Program-made: the position numbers and the translations under genes
NCBI GenBank assembly: GCA_034437895.1
Contig: DAOTTO010000325.1
Coordinates: 1 to 64,000, forward strand
Length of the DNA stretch: 64,000 nucleotides
Direction of reading: 5' to 3'
Origin: JANRLJ01 sp034437895
GTDB lineage: Bacteria; Chloroflexota; Anaerolineae; Aggregatilineales; Phototrophicaceae
Shown here: positions 15,659 through 23,885 of the stretch, piece after piece
Layout: each line of letters begins with the position of its first letter
Numbering within the stretch: position 1 is the stretch's first letter
Notes under the pieces: model-generated
Databases searched by the model: none
What the model was told of the DNA's origin: nothing
The model's input: the letters and a program-made list of their open reading frames with translations, nothing else

Positions 15659-16756
15659 CTAATCCTTGAATTTGCCGCGAAAACGGCAGTAAGTCGCATA
15701 ATCAATTTGGGTGCGGCGGTTGATGTAATCACGTGTAGACGGCGCGAGATGACGTACTTCGTGAATACGTTCAGTGACGATTAAATCAAACGCATCCGAC
15801 CCTGCCCCACTCCCATAGCTGACCATCAAAATACGATCGCCGGGCTGCGCGATGTCGAGTGTTGCCGTCAGGCCAAGCATACAAGAGCCCGAATACACGT
15901 TGCCAATTTCGTTAGCCAGTAGACCCGGCTTGATTTGCTCCTCATTGAATCCGAGAATTTGCGCGGCGCGGCTGGGAAATTTGACATTCGGTTGATGAAA
16001 TACAGCGTAAGTATAATCCTTTGCCGTTGTCCCCATCATTTCCATCAAGGTCTGTGCTGATGAAATCGTATGATTAAAATAGGCAGGTTCGCCCGTGAAG
16101 CGATCCCCATGACTTGGATAGGCTTCCCCAGAGCGCCGCCAGAAATCGGGTGTGTCGGTCACAAAACTATAGCTGCCCTGATAAACAGCACACGATTTTT
16201 CCGCGATGCCGAGAATAAAGGCCGCACCGCCCGAAGCCGCGGTATATTCTAGCGCATCGCCGGGTCGTCCTTGAGCAGTATCCATGCCGATACTTAAGGT
16301 ATAGGCATTCATGCCGCTGCCGATCATGCCAATCGAAGCCTGCACCGCTTCTGTACCCGCTTTACAAGCAAATTCCCAATCTGCCGCTTGAATACTTGCC
16401 GAAGTCCCGATGCTCTCGGCGACAATCGTGCTGGTTGGCTTAACGGCATACGGATGGCTTTCGCTGCCCACCCATACCGCCCGGATTTCCTTAGCGCTGA
16501 TTTGGGCGCGGGCGACGGCGTTCCGTGCCGCTTCGATAGACATGGTAGTCACATCTTCATCCAGCCCGGCAACGGCCTTTTCTTTTACCGGACTTCCGCC
16601 GAGGCCATTCGTCCAAATACGGGCGACTTCTGTACCAGGCAGACGATAACGCGGCACATAAGCCCCATAACCGACAATACCTACTTTTCGCGTAGATTGC
16701 ATCAGATCACTTTGTAAAGGATGCTGTTGCAAATGATTTGCTCCATTGAGAGTCAT
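15659..16756 (-). CDS. Hydroxymethylglutaryl-CoA synthase, archaeal type
   Basis: Condenses acetyl-CoA with acetoacetyl-CoA to HMG-CoA, the second step of the mevalonate pathway; cytoplasmic. The 365-residue protein opens its core with VGIVGYGAYVPRYRLP. It retains the catalytic set: Glu99 in VGSESHPYAVKPT, nucleophile Cys131 in DWEFACKAGTEA and His254 in VFHQPNVKFP. The C-terminal YGSGAGSDAF segment is also typical. ATG 16756 directly follows the reductase stop, with AGGAG 11 bases upstream. Archaeal homologues start near Lys24, so ATG 16702 (residue 19) is an alternative. Unlike its thiolase neighbour, it looks fully active. Confidence 0.95.
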   Translation of the reverse strand: MTLNGANHLQQHPLQSDLMQSTRKVGIVGYGAYVPRYRLPGTEVARIWTNGLGGSPVKEKAVAGLDEDVTTMSIEAARNAVARAQISAKEIRAVWVGSESHPYAVKPTSTIVAESIGTSASIQAADWEFACKAGTEAVQASIGMIGSGMNAYTLSIGMDTAQGRPGDALEYTAASGGAAFILGIAEKSCAVYQGSYSFVTDTPDFWRRSGEAYPSHGDRFTGEPAYFNHTISSAQTLMEMMGTTAKDYTYAVFHQPNVKFPSRAAQILGFNEEQIKPGLLANEIGNVYSGSCMLGLTATLDIAQPGDRILMVSYGSGAGSDAFDLIVTERIHEVRHLAPSTRDYINRRTQIDYATYCRFRGKFKD

Positions 16757-18046
16757 TTATTTCTGCTCCTGCCATTCTTGTACGAGGGTTTTCGCTCGGT
16801 CTAACCGGATGTTATTTTCCAAAATCATTTGCTCAACGATAGCGGCGACTTCTTGGGGCAATGCGCCTGCCGCAAGGGCAATTTGGCGGGCGTGCATTCG
16901 CATGTGACCCTGCTGAATGCCTTCCGTCGCCAGCGCCCGCATGGCCGCAAAATTCTGTGCTAACCCCACAACCGCCATCACTTCCGCTAGTTCCTTCGCC
17001 GATTGAATATTGAGGATTTTGAGCGCAAGCTGCGCGGTTGGATGCACTCGTGTTGCCCCACCTACAATACCCACTGCCAGCGGGAGTTCAATCGAACCAT
17101 GCAAATTACCATTTTCGTCGTGCCACCACTTTGTTAGGCTGGTGTAACGCCCATCACGAGCGGCGTAGGCATGTGCGCCAGCTTCAACGGCTCGCCAATC
17201 GTTGCCTGTAGCAAGCACAACTGCATCAATGCCATTCATCACCCCTTTATTGTGGGTTGCAGCGCGATAAGGATCGACTTCCGCAAAGGCTGCCGCTTCC
17301 AATACCGCTTTAATAACCTGCTCCCCGGTAAATTCGCCCCGTGCTAAGTCATCTTTGGGGATCATCCCTTTAGCACGGGCTTTACGTTTGTCGCTCAAAT
17401 TGCTCAGTATACGCAGATTAACCCGTCCAGCCGTGAGAGTTTCAATCTCAGGGGCAAGTTGTTCAAGCGCGGTATTGACGGCATTTGCGCCCATTGCGTC
17501 GCGTGTATCGTAAAACAGATGCACAATCAACATCGCGCCGACAGGACTATGCTCAATGACACGGATTTCTATGTCGCGTGCGCCGCCGCCCCGCTTGATG
17601 ATACTGCTCTCATGCGTGTTAACAAACGTCAGCAAAGCGTCTTTGTGATCTCTCAGTTGTGCTACTGCATACTCCATATCAGGCACATCCAAGACTTGAA
17701 TTTGCCCAATCATAATCGGCTCGTCGCTGGAAGTAATGAACCCACCTCCCGCACGAAACAATTTTGCTGCGAAGCTAACCGCTGCCACCACCGATGGTTC
17801 TTCAATTACCATCGGAATCAGCATCTCTTTCCCATTAATGAGAAAATTCGTCCCTATGCCGAAGGGAAGATTATAAACCCCCAGCGCATTTTCGATCATA
17901 CTCGCGGCGATTTCGGTGCTGATACCGCCATCCAAAATAGAGTCAATGGGCGTGTCATTATCAAGCCAGCTTGCGACTATTGCTCGACGTTCTTCAAGTG
18001 TTCGTTTGTAGAATTGGCTCAATTGAGAACTTTTCTTTTCGTTCAT
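16757..18046 (-). CDS. Hydroxymethylglutaryl-CoA reductase, class II
   Basis: Reduces HMG-CoA to mevalonate, or the reverse. The 429-residue length is typical of class II enzymes. Counting from ATG 18046, the catalytic residues fall at the same numbers as in the Pseudomonas mevalonii enzyme: Glu83 in VIEEPSVVAA, Lys267 in THNKGVMNG, Asp283 in GNDWRA and His381 in QGHMRMH. ATG 18046 is preferred over GTG 18055. It is the first gene of the operon with HMG-CoA synthase, the thiolase-like gene and the DUF35 pair. The presence of the synthase argues for a biosynthetic direction. The lower mevalonate genes are not in the window. Confidence 0.96.
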   Translation of the reverse strand: MNEKKSSQLSQFYKRTLEERRAIVASWLDNDTPIDSILDGGISTEIAASMIENALGVYNLPFGIGTNFLINGKEMLIPMVIEEPSVVAAVSFAAKLFRAGGGFITSSDEPIMIGQIQVLDVPDMEYAVAQLRDHKDALLTFVNTHESSIIKRGGGARDIEIRVIEHSPVGAMLIVHLFYDTRDAMGANAVNTALEQLAPEIETLTAGRVNLRILSNLSDKRKARAKGMIPKDDLARGEFTGEQVIKAVLEAAAFAEVDPYRAATHNKGVMNGIDAVVLATGNDWRAVEAGAHAYAARDGRYTSLTKWWHDENGNLHGSIELPLAVGIVGGATRVHPTAQLALKILNIQSAKELAEVMAVVGLAQNFAAMRALATEGIQQGHMRMHARQIALAAGALPQEVAAIVEQMILENNIRLDRAKTLVQEWQEQK

Positions 18047-18201
18047 AGACTGCACTCTAATGGAGGATTGCTCCCAAAATCTATCACTTCGTGAAATTTG
18101 GCACAGATTTAACCTGTCTTCATCTCATTTTCTATCATGAGTGACTTGAGTTAGGGTTTGGCAAATAGTGGAAAATGTTGCTGCTTGAGTCGTATTCCGT
18201 C

Positions 18202-18210
18202 TGTTATACT
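18202..18210 (+). promoter_or_regulatory. Candidate extended -10 promoter of sucAB
   Basis: TGTTATACT has the TGn extension directly before TATACT, 62 bases before the sucA start. A TTGAGT (18185-18190) lies upstream at a short 14-base spacing, so recognition would rest on the extended -10. Confidence 0.4.
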
Positions 18211-18272
18211 TGGGCAAGCATAAAAACAAACACCATTCGCCATCAAACAGTGTTTTAAAAGGTACTTAGCTT

Positions 18273-21053
18273 ATGTCGTTTGAAACGTTTGAACTAGATT
18301 TTCATGGCCCCAACGCGGGTTATATTTTAGGACTGTATGAACAGTATCGGCAGTCACCGGAATCCGTTGATGCAGCGACACGCGCCTTTTTCGCAAACTG
18401 GACACCTCCCAATAGTTCTACTGAAGTAGAAGCACTTGTGGGAATCGATACACAAAAAATTGTAGGCGCGGTGGGTTATGCCCAAGCGATTCGTCAGTTT
18501 GGGCATGTACAAGCCCAGCTTGATCCACTTGGTACCCAACCACCCGGTGATCCAGAATTGATACCTGAAGCACATGGGATTACGGAAGATGATTTACGAC
18601 AGTTGCCAGCGAGCCTTGTCGGGGGGCCGATTGCTCAATTAGCAGGAAATGCCCTAGAAGCGATCACAATACTTAGAGGCGTGTATACCGTTTCAATTGG
18701 CTATGATAACGATCATATCCGTGTTCCAGAAGAACGGCAGTGGCTGCGCGAAGCCGCAGAATCAAGACGGTTTCGCTTTTCGCAAGACAAAGAAAAGAAT
18801 ACAAGCCTGCTTGAACGCTTAACTCAAATGGAAGTTTTTGAGCTATTCCTGCAAAAAACCTTCCCAACGAAATATCGTTTCTCGATTGAAGGTCTTGATA
18901 TGATGGTGCCGATGCTGGACGAATTTATCACAGCCGCCGTCGGCATCAACATCAATACGATAGCTATTGGGATGGCGCATCGTGGCCGCTTGAATGTTCT
19001 GGCGCACATTATGAATAAGCCTTACGAGCAGATTCTCTCGGAATTTAAAGACCCGCTGCAAGTCGTTGAAATTCAACATGCGCTTGGCTGGACGACGGGT
19101 GATGTTAAGTATCACGCCGGGGTACGCGCCCGTGTGGGGCATGATGCCAACGCACAAACGCTCATTACCATGCCCCCTAATCCTAGCCATTTGGAAGTTA
19201 TTAATCCCGTTGCGGTAGGCATGGCACGCGCTGCTGGGACGAAAGTCGGTCATGGCGGTGCGCCTGTCTTTGATCCGGCACTGACCATGCAAATTTTGAT
19301 TCATGGCGATGCTGCCTTCCCCGGACAAGGGATTGTGGCGGAGACATTTAATCTCTCGCGCTTGCCGGGGTATTGGACGGGCGGGACAATTCATATTATC
19401 TCGAATAATCAAATTGGCTTTACAACCCTGCCCGATGATTCTCGCAGTACCCTTTATGCAAGTGACCTAGCAAAAGGCTTTAAGGTGCCGATCTTCCATG
19501 TCAATGCAGATGACCCAGAAGCCTGCATCGAAGTGGCGCAATTGGCCTTTGCTTATCAGGAAAAATTTGAGAAAGATGTCCTCATCGATCTGATTGGGTA
19601 TCGCCGCTACGGACACAATGAACTTGATGAGCCGAGCTTTACACAACCGCTGCTCTATCATGGAGTACGTAATCATCTAACAGTCCGTAAATTGTGGGCG
19701 GATAAACTCGTCCAACGCGGATTTACTGCGCCGGATGATCCTGAAAAAATGGTCAGTCGTTATACCGAGTTACTTCAATCAACCTACGATTCGCTGCCAC
19801 CTGCCGAAGAATTAGCGGAACTCCCGCCGCCGCCTCCGCCCGCTGGTGCAGCGCGTCAGGTCAAGACAAACGTATCCGAGGAGCGATTAATCGCCATCAA
19901 CGATGCGCTTGCGGAGATTCCGGCGACATTCAATTTTTATTCCAAACGGTTTGAAGCTACACTTCGTACACGACGTGATTCTCTGAAAAAGTCAGATGAA
20001 GCGGGTATCGATTGGGCAACAGCGGAAGAATTGGCTTTTGCGACCATACTTGAGGATGCAATTGCTATTCGCTTAACCGGACAAGATACGGAGCGCGGTA
20101 CCTTTAGCCATCGCCATGCCGTGCTGCATGATGCAATTACAGGTGAAGAATATATCCCCCTCCAAACACTTCCGCAGGCCAAAGCCTCTTTTGAAATCCA
20201 TAATAGTCCGCTTTCGGAAGGCGCGGCGCTGGGCTTTGAATATGGCTGTAATGTGGAAGAACCTAATCGGCTGGTATTATGGGAAGCGCAGTATGGCGAC
20301 TTTAATAACAACGCGCAGATCATTATTGACGAGTTTATTATGTCTGCGCGGGAAAAATGGGGACAAACTCCTTCGCTTGTGATGCTTTTACCACACGGAC
20401 ATGAAGGCGCGGGGCCAGATCATACCAGCGCACGGCTCGAACGCTTTTTGCAAATGGCGGCGAAGAAAAACTGCCGAATCGTCAACTGCACAACCGCAGC
20501 ACAGTATTTCCATCTTTTACGGCGGCAGGCACTTTTGCTTCAAACAGATCCGCTGCCATTAATCGTAATGACCCCAAAGAGTTTGCTGCGTAATCCGACG
20601 GTGTTTTCGTCCATAAAGAATTTAACTGATGGTCGCTGGTATCCCGTTATTGATGATCTTGATGTCGAGCGTGAGGCTGTCCGGCGTTTGGTATTATGCA
20701 GTGGTAAATTCTATTATGATTTGGTGACGAATGAGCATCGTAAGCTAAACCCGCAAGTTGCCATCGTCCGTATCGAACAGCTTTATCCTTTCCCTGTGGA
20801 AGATGTTCAAGGTATTTTTGATCTGTATCCAAACCTTGAAGAAATTGTTTGGGCGCAAGAAGAACCGAAGAATATGGGCGCATGGGATTTTGTCAGCCGC
20901 CGCCTTGAACGTGCCATTAAGCAAAGATGGCCTTTGAATTATGTGGGTCGCCGCCGCAGTTCCAGCCCAGCGGAAGGATCATCCACCGCCCATAAAATCA
21001 ATCAAGCAATGATTGTTGATTACGTATTTAGTTGGAAATTTAGCGGAGAGTAA
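18273..21053 (+). CDS. sucA: 2-oxoglutarate dehydrogenase E1 component
   Basis: Thiamine diphosphate-dependent decarboxylase of the 2-oxoglutarate dehydrogenase complex (TCA cycle), 926 residues. It carries the E1 N-terminal E2-binding segment (YILGLYEQYRQSPESV), then MAHRGRLNVLAHIM at about residues 231-244. The ThDP-binding region GDAAFPGQGIVAETFNLS lies at about 345-362, and SHRHAVLHD and GFEYGCNVEEPN follow. A QEEPKNMGAWDFV segment, typical of OdhA/SucA, sits near the C-terminus. It lacks the fused E2 catalytic domain seen in actinobacterial OdhA. It is followed 33 bases later by sucB, so they form one operon. The E3 gene is not nearby. Confidence 0.97.
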   Translation: MSFETFELDFHGPNAGYILGLYEQYRQSPESVDAATRAFFANWTPPNSSTEVEALVGIDTQKIVGAVGYAQAIRQFGHVQAQLDPLGTQPPGDPELIPEAHGITEDDLRQLPASLVGGPIAQLAGNALEAITILRGVYTVSIGYDNDHIRVPEERQWLREAAESRRFRFSQDKEKNTSLLERLTQMEVFELFLQKTFPTKYRFSIEGLDMMVPMLDEFITAAVGININTIAIGMAHRGRLNVLAHIMNKPYEQILSEFKDPLQVVEIQHALGWTTGDVKYHAGVRARVGHDANAQTLITMPPNPSHLEVINPVAVGMARAAGTKVGHGGAPVFDPALTMQILIHGDAAFPGQGIVAETFNLSRLPGYWTGGTIHIISNNQIGFTTLPDDSRSTLYASDLAKGFKVPIFHVNADDPEACIEVAQLAFAYQEKFEKDVLIDLIGYRRYGHNELDEPSFTQPLLYHGVRNHLTVRKLWADKLVQRGFTAPDDPEKMVSRYTELLQSTYDSLPPAEELAELPPPPPPAGAARQVKTNVSEERLIAINDALAEIPATFNFYSKRFEATLRTRRDSLKKSDEAGIDWATAEELAFATILEDAIAIRLTGQDTERGTFSHRHAVLHDAITGEEYIPLQTLPQAKASFEIHNSPLSEGAALGFEYGCNVEEPNRLVLWEAQYGDFNNNAQIIIDEFIMSAREKWGQTPSLVMLLPHGHEGAGPDHTSARLERFLQMAAKKNCRIVNCTTAAQYFHLLRRQALLLQTDPLPLIVMTPKSLLRNPTVFSSIKNLTDGRWYPVIDDLDVEREAVRRLVLCSGKFYYDLVTNEHRKLNPQVAIVRIEQLYPFPVEDVQGIFDLYPNLEEIVWAQEEPKNMGAWDFVSRRLERAIKQRWPLNYVGRRRSSSPAEGSSTAHKINQAMIVDYVFSWKFSGE

Positions 21054-21086
21054 TTTGCTAAGTAAGCGAAGAAGGGAAAATCATTC

Positions 21087-22301
21087 ATGTCTATCAATAT
21101 TATCGTGCCTGATTTAAGTGAATCTGTCGTCGAAGCTACGGTTTCCGACTGGCTTAAGAAAATTGGTGATCGTGTCGAAGCGGGGGAAGCGTTGGTCATC
21201 CTCGAAACAGATAAAGTTTCGCTGGAAGTGACTGCTGAACAAGCCGGCACTCTTTCAAGTATTACCCATCCTGTAGGGGATGATGTTAAACCTGGCGATA
21301 CGCTTGGCGTAATTGCTGAGTCTGGCGCAGTGGCTCAACCTGCTCCTGCATCGATGCAACAGCCCGTTATTGAGCAAAAAGTGGCTGTGCCAGCAGCAGC
21401 ATCTAATACAATTGCAACGCCAGTTGCCAAGCGAGTTGCGGCGGCGCATGATGTTGATCTGACACAAGTTGCTGCCAGCGGCAGCCGTGTGACGAAAGAT
21501 GATGTTCAGAATTTCATCAATGATCGTCAAGCACTAGCACCAGTCGCAGCACCTAAAGTGCCTGCATCAGTTCCACAATCACCTCCACTTGCAAATAGCT
21601 ATCGTAAGGAAGAACGAATCCGCATGACTCGTCGCCGTCAGACGATTGCTCAACGTTTGATAGAAGCGCAGCAAACCGCCGCCATGCTGACGACCTTTAA
21701 CGAAGTCGATATGCAAGCCGTTCAGTCCCTGCGTCAACGACGCAAAGAGAGTTTTAAGGAAAAAAATGGGATTGGACTCGGCTTGAGTTCGTTTTTCGTC
21801 AAAGCCACCATCGGCGCACTCAAAGCCTTCCCGCAAGTGAATGCCGAAATTCAGGGGAATGAAATCGTCCTCAAGCATTACTTTGATATTGGGATGGCAA
21901 TTGGCGCAGCGGAAGGCTTGGTTGTCCCTGTCCTGCGTGATGCAGATCGCATGTCGTTTGCCGAAATTGAGAAAGCTATTCGTGCCTATGCGAAGCAGGT
22001 GGAAGATGGCACACTTGCCATTGAATCGCTGCGTGGCGGTACATTCACTATCACTAACGGTGGTATATTTGGCTCGTTGCTCAGCACACCGATTTTGAAT
22101 CCGCCACAGGTTGGCATTCTGGGATTACACGGTATTAAAGATCGTCCTGTTGTGGTTATGGGTGAGATCGTCATTCGCCCAATGATGTATATCGCCTTGA
22201 CTTACGATCATCGGATGGTCGATGGACGCGAGGCAGTTCAATTCTTGGTGAAAATCAAAGACCTGATCGAAGACCCGGAATCATTGCTTCTCGAGGGATG
22301 A
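21087..22301 (+). CDS. sucB: Dihydrolipoyllysine-residue succinyltransferase (E2) of 2-oxoglutarate dehydrogenase
   Basis: Core acyltransferase of the complex, 404 residues. Domain order: lipoyl domain at 1-78 with the lipoylated Lys43 in ETDKVSLEV; an Ala/Pro-rich linker; the peripheral subunit-binding domain at about 110-145 (TPVAKRVAAAHDVDL); a second linker; and the catalytic domain from about 175, ending with YDHRMVDGREA (His375 and Asp379 active site). The order lipoyl, binding domain, catalytic domain with a single lipoyl domain fits SucB. An AAGGGA ribosome binding site precedes the ATG. It partners with the adjacent E1. Confidence 0.97.
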   Translation: MSINIIVPDLSESVVEATVSDWLKKIGDRVEAGEALVILETDKVSLEVTAEQAGTLSSITHPVGDDVKPGDTLGVIAESGAVAQPAPASMQQPVIEQKVAVPAAASNTIATPVAKRVAAAHDVDLTQVAASGSRVTKDDVQNFINDRQALAPVAAPKVPASVPQSPPLANSYRKEERIRMTRRRQTIAQRLIEAQQTAAMLTTFNEVDMQAVQSLRQRRKESFKEKNGIGLGLSSFFVKATIGALKAFPQVNAEIQGNEIVLKHYFDIGMAIGAAEGLVVPVLRDADRMSFAEIEKAIRAYAKQVEDGTLAIESLRGGTFTITNGGIFGSLLSTPILNPPQVGILGLHGIKDRPVVVMGEIVIRPMMYIALTYDHRMVDGREAVQFLVKIKDLIEDPESLLLEG

Positions 22302-22314
22302 GATAAAGATCACA

Positions 22315-22348
22315 GGGCGAGAGAAAATCTCGCCCTTATTTTGCTTTT
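22315..22348. terminator. Bidirectional terminator between sucB and livF
   Basis: Perfect 8-bp stem GGGCGAGA (22315-22322) and TCTCGCCC (22328-22335) with a GAAAA loop, followed by TTATTTTGCTTTT. It sits between convergent genes. Confidence 0.88.
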
Positions 22349-22353
22349 AGCTT

Positions 22354-23067
22354 TTAAGCCCCCAAGTAGGATTCAATCACAGCCGGGTCTTTCTGAAGTT
22401 CCGCGCCAGTACCCGTATGCGTAATGTAGCCCGTCTGCAAGACATACCCGCGATGCGCGATTGCTAACGCCATCAGTGCGTTTTGTTCGACCAGCAAAAT
22501 GGTTGTCTCGTTTTCTCGATTTAAGTAGGTAATGACACCAAAGATTTGCTGCACCAATAAGGGCGCAAGCCCCATAGATGGTTCATCCAACAATAAAAGA
22601 CGCGGACGCGCCATTAATGCCCGCCCCATTGCTAACATTTGCTGTTCCCCGCCGGAAAGTGTGCCGCCGAGTTGGTTAATACGCTCTTTGAGGCGTGGAA
22701 ACCGATCAAAGATATATTCTTCATCCTTCGCTATACCGTTGCTATCGGTACGGGTAAACGCGCCCATTTCGAGATTTTCTCGCACAGTCAGCCGAGTGAA
22801 AATTTTGCGCCCTTCGGGGGATTGCACAATGCCCATCGACACAATTTCATGCGGTGGAATGCGCGTAATATCCCGCCCTTCGAGGACGACACGCCCTTGC
22901 GCCGCAGGGGTAATGCCACAGATCGAATTGAGAGTCGTTGTTTTACCCGCGCCGTTGCCACCAATCAGCGTGACGATTTCCCCTTCATTGACCGTTACAG
23001 AAATGCCCTTGAGGGCGTGAATTTTGCCGTAGTAAGTATGAATATCTTCAACTTCGAGCAGTGTCAT
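22354..23067 (-). CDS. livF: Branched-chain amino acid ABC transporter ATPase LivF
   Basis: One of two ATPases of a Liv-type importer, 237 residues. It begins LLEVEDIHTYYGKIHALKGI as LivF does. Walker A is GGNGAGKTTTLNS, the Q-loop region is VQSPEGRKIFTRLTV, the signature is LSGGEQQMLAMGRAL and Walker B is LLLLDEPSMGLAPLLVQQIF, the last being LivF-specific. The H-loop is LLVEQNA. Its ATG overlaps the livG stop by 4 bases, so the two ATPases are translationally coupled. It is the last gene of the Liv operon. Confidence 0.96.
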   Translation of the reverse strand: MTLLEVEDIHTYYGKIHALKGISVTVNEGEIVTLIGGNGAGKTTTLNSICGITPAAQGRVVLEGRDITRIPPHEIVSMGIVQSPEGRKIFTRLTVRENLEMGAFTRTDSNGIAKDEEYIFDRFPRLKERINQLGGTLSGGEQQMLAMGRALMARPRLLLLDEPSMGLAPLLVQQIFGVITYLNRENETTILLVEQNALMALAIAHRGYVLQTGYITHTGTGAELQKDPAVIESYLGA

Positions 23068-23885
23068 GCCTCAACCTCAATTTTGCCAGAAACGAGCGCC
23101 TCAGAGTCATGATCGGTGGGGCCAGAGCCGAGATACGCTTCAATCACTTTCGGGTCGCGCTGGACTTCGGCTGGTGTACCTTCCGCGATTTTTTTGCCGT
23201 AATCCATGACATTAACCCGGTCAGAGATCGTCATCACCAATTTTACGTCATGTTCGATTAAAAAGATGGTCAAGCCGCGTTCATCACGCAACTGACGGAT
23301 GAAGTGCATCATCTCCTCTGTTTCCAGCGGATTCATACCCGCTGTTGGTTCATCTAAGAGCAGCAAACGCGGCTCAAGGGCTAAGGCGCGGGCGATTTCT
23401 AACCGACGCTGAAAACCATAAGCGAGATTTTCTGCTAATAAATCGCCTTTGCCTTCTAATCCAACAAAGGTAAGCAGTTTAAGTGCCTTATTAAGCGCAC
23501 TCGCTTCCTCTTTACGGACAAAAGACCGTCCCAAAATTGGGCCGAACAAGATTGACTTCAGCCGAATGTGCATTCCGACGAGGATATTTTCTAGCACAGT
23601 CATACTGTAAAACAAACGGATATTTTGATATGTCCGCGCAACACCGCAGCGGGCGATTTGGTCGGGACGCAGCCCACGAATAGACTTGCCTTCAAAAGTA
23701 ATATCGCCTTCTTCAGGGGTATAAAAGCCAGTAACACAGTTAAAAAAAGTTGTCTTACCCGCGCCGTTTGGCCCAATCAAGCTAACGATTGAGCCGCGAG
23801 GAATTTGCAGATCAACCTTTGAAACTGCTGTAAGCCCACCAAAACGCTTTGTAATCGTTTGTACATGTAATAGAGGTTCGGTCAT
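23064..23885 (-). CDS. livG: Branched-chain amino acid ABC transporter ATPase LivG
   Basis: Second ATPase of the importer, 273 residues. LivG hallmarks: LLHVQTITKRFGGLTAVSKV, Walker A GPNGAGKTTFFN, VARTYQNIRLFYSMTVLEN, Walker B LLLLDEPTAGMNPLET and LIEHDVKLVM. The expected LSGG signature is altered: the segment reads LAYGFQRRLEIARALA, and LivG proteins commonly deviate to a YGxQR form here. A short acidic tail extends the C-terminus. It overlaps livM by 4 bases (ATGA). The ATP-binding site should be functional. Confidence 0.96.
   Translation of the reverse strand: MTEPLLHVQTITKRFGGLTAVSKVDLQIPRGSIVSLIGPNGAGKTTFFNCVTGFYTPEEGDITFEGKSIRGLRPDQIARCGVARTYQNIRLFYSMTVLENILVGMHIRLKSILFGPILGRSFVRKEEASALNKALKLLTFVGLEGKGDLLAENLAYGFQRRLEIARALALEPRLLLLDEPTAGMNPLETEEMMHFIRQLRDERGLTIFLIEHDVKLVMTISDRVNVMDYGKKIAEGTPAEVQRDPKVIEAYLGSGPTDHDSEALVSGKIEVEA

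Noticed and set aside
17459..18094. 211-codon open frame on the + strand over HMG-CoA reductase
   Set aside because: Antisense to conserved catalytic segments of the reductase; composition rich in His, Cys and Asn without family features.
18843..19412. 189-codon open frame on the - strand inside sucA
   Set aside because: Shadow of conserved E1 ThDP-binding sequence; no start signal.
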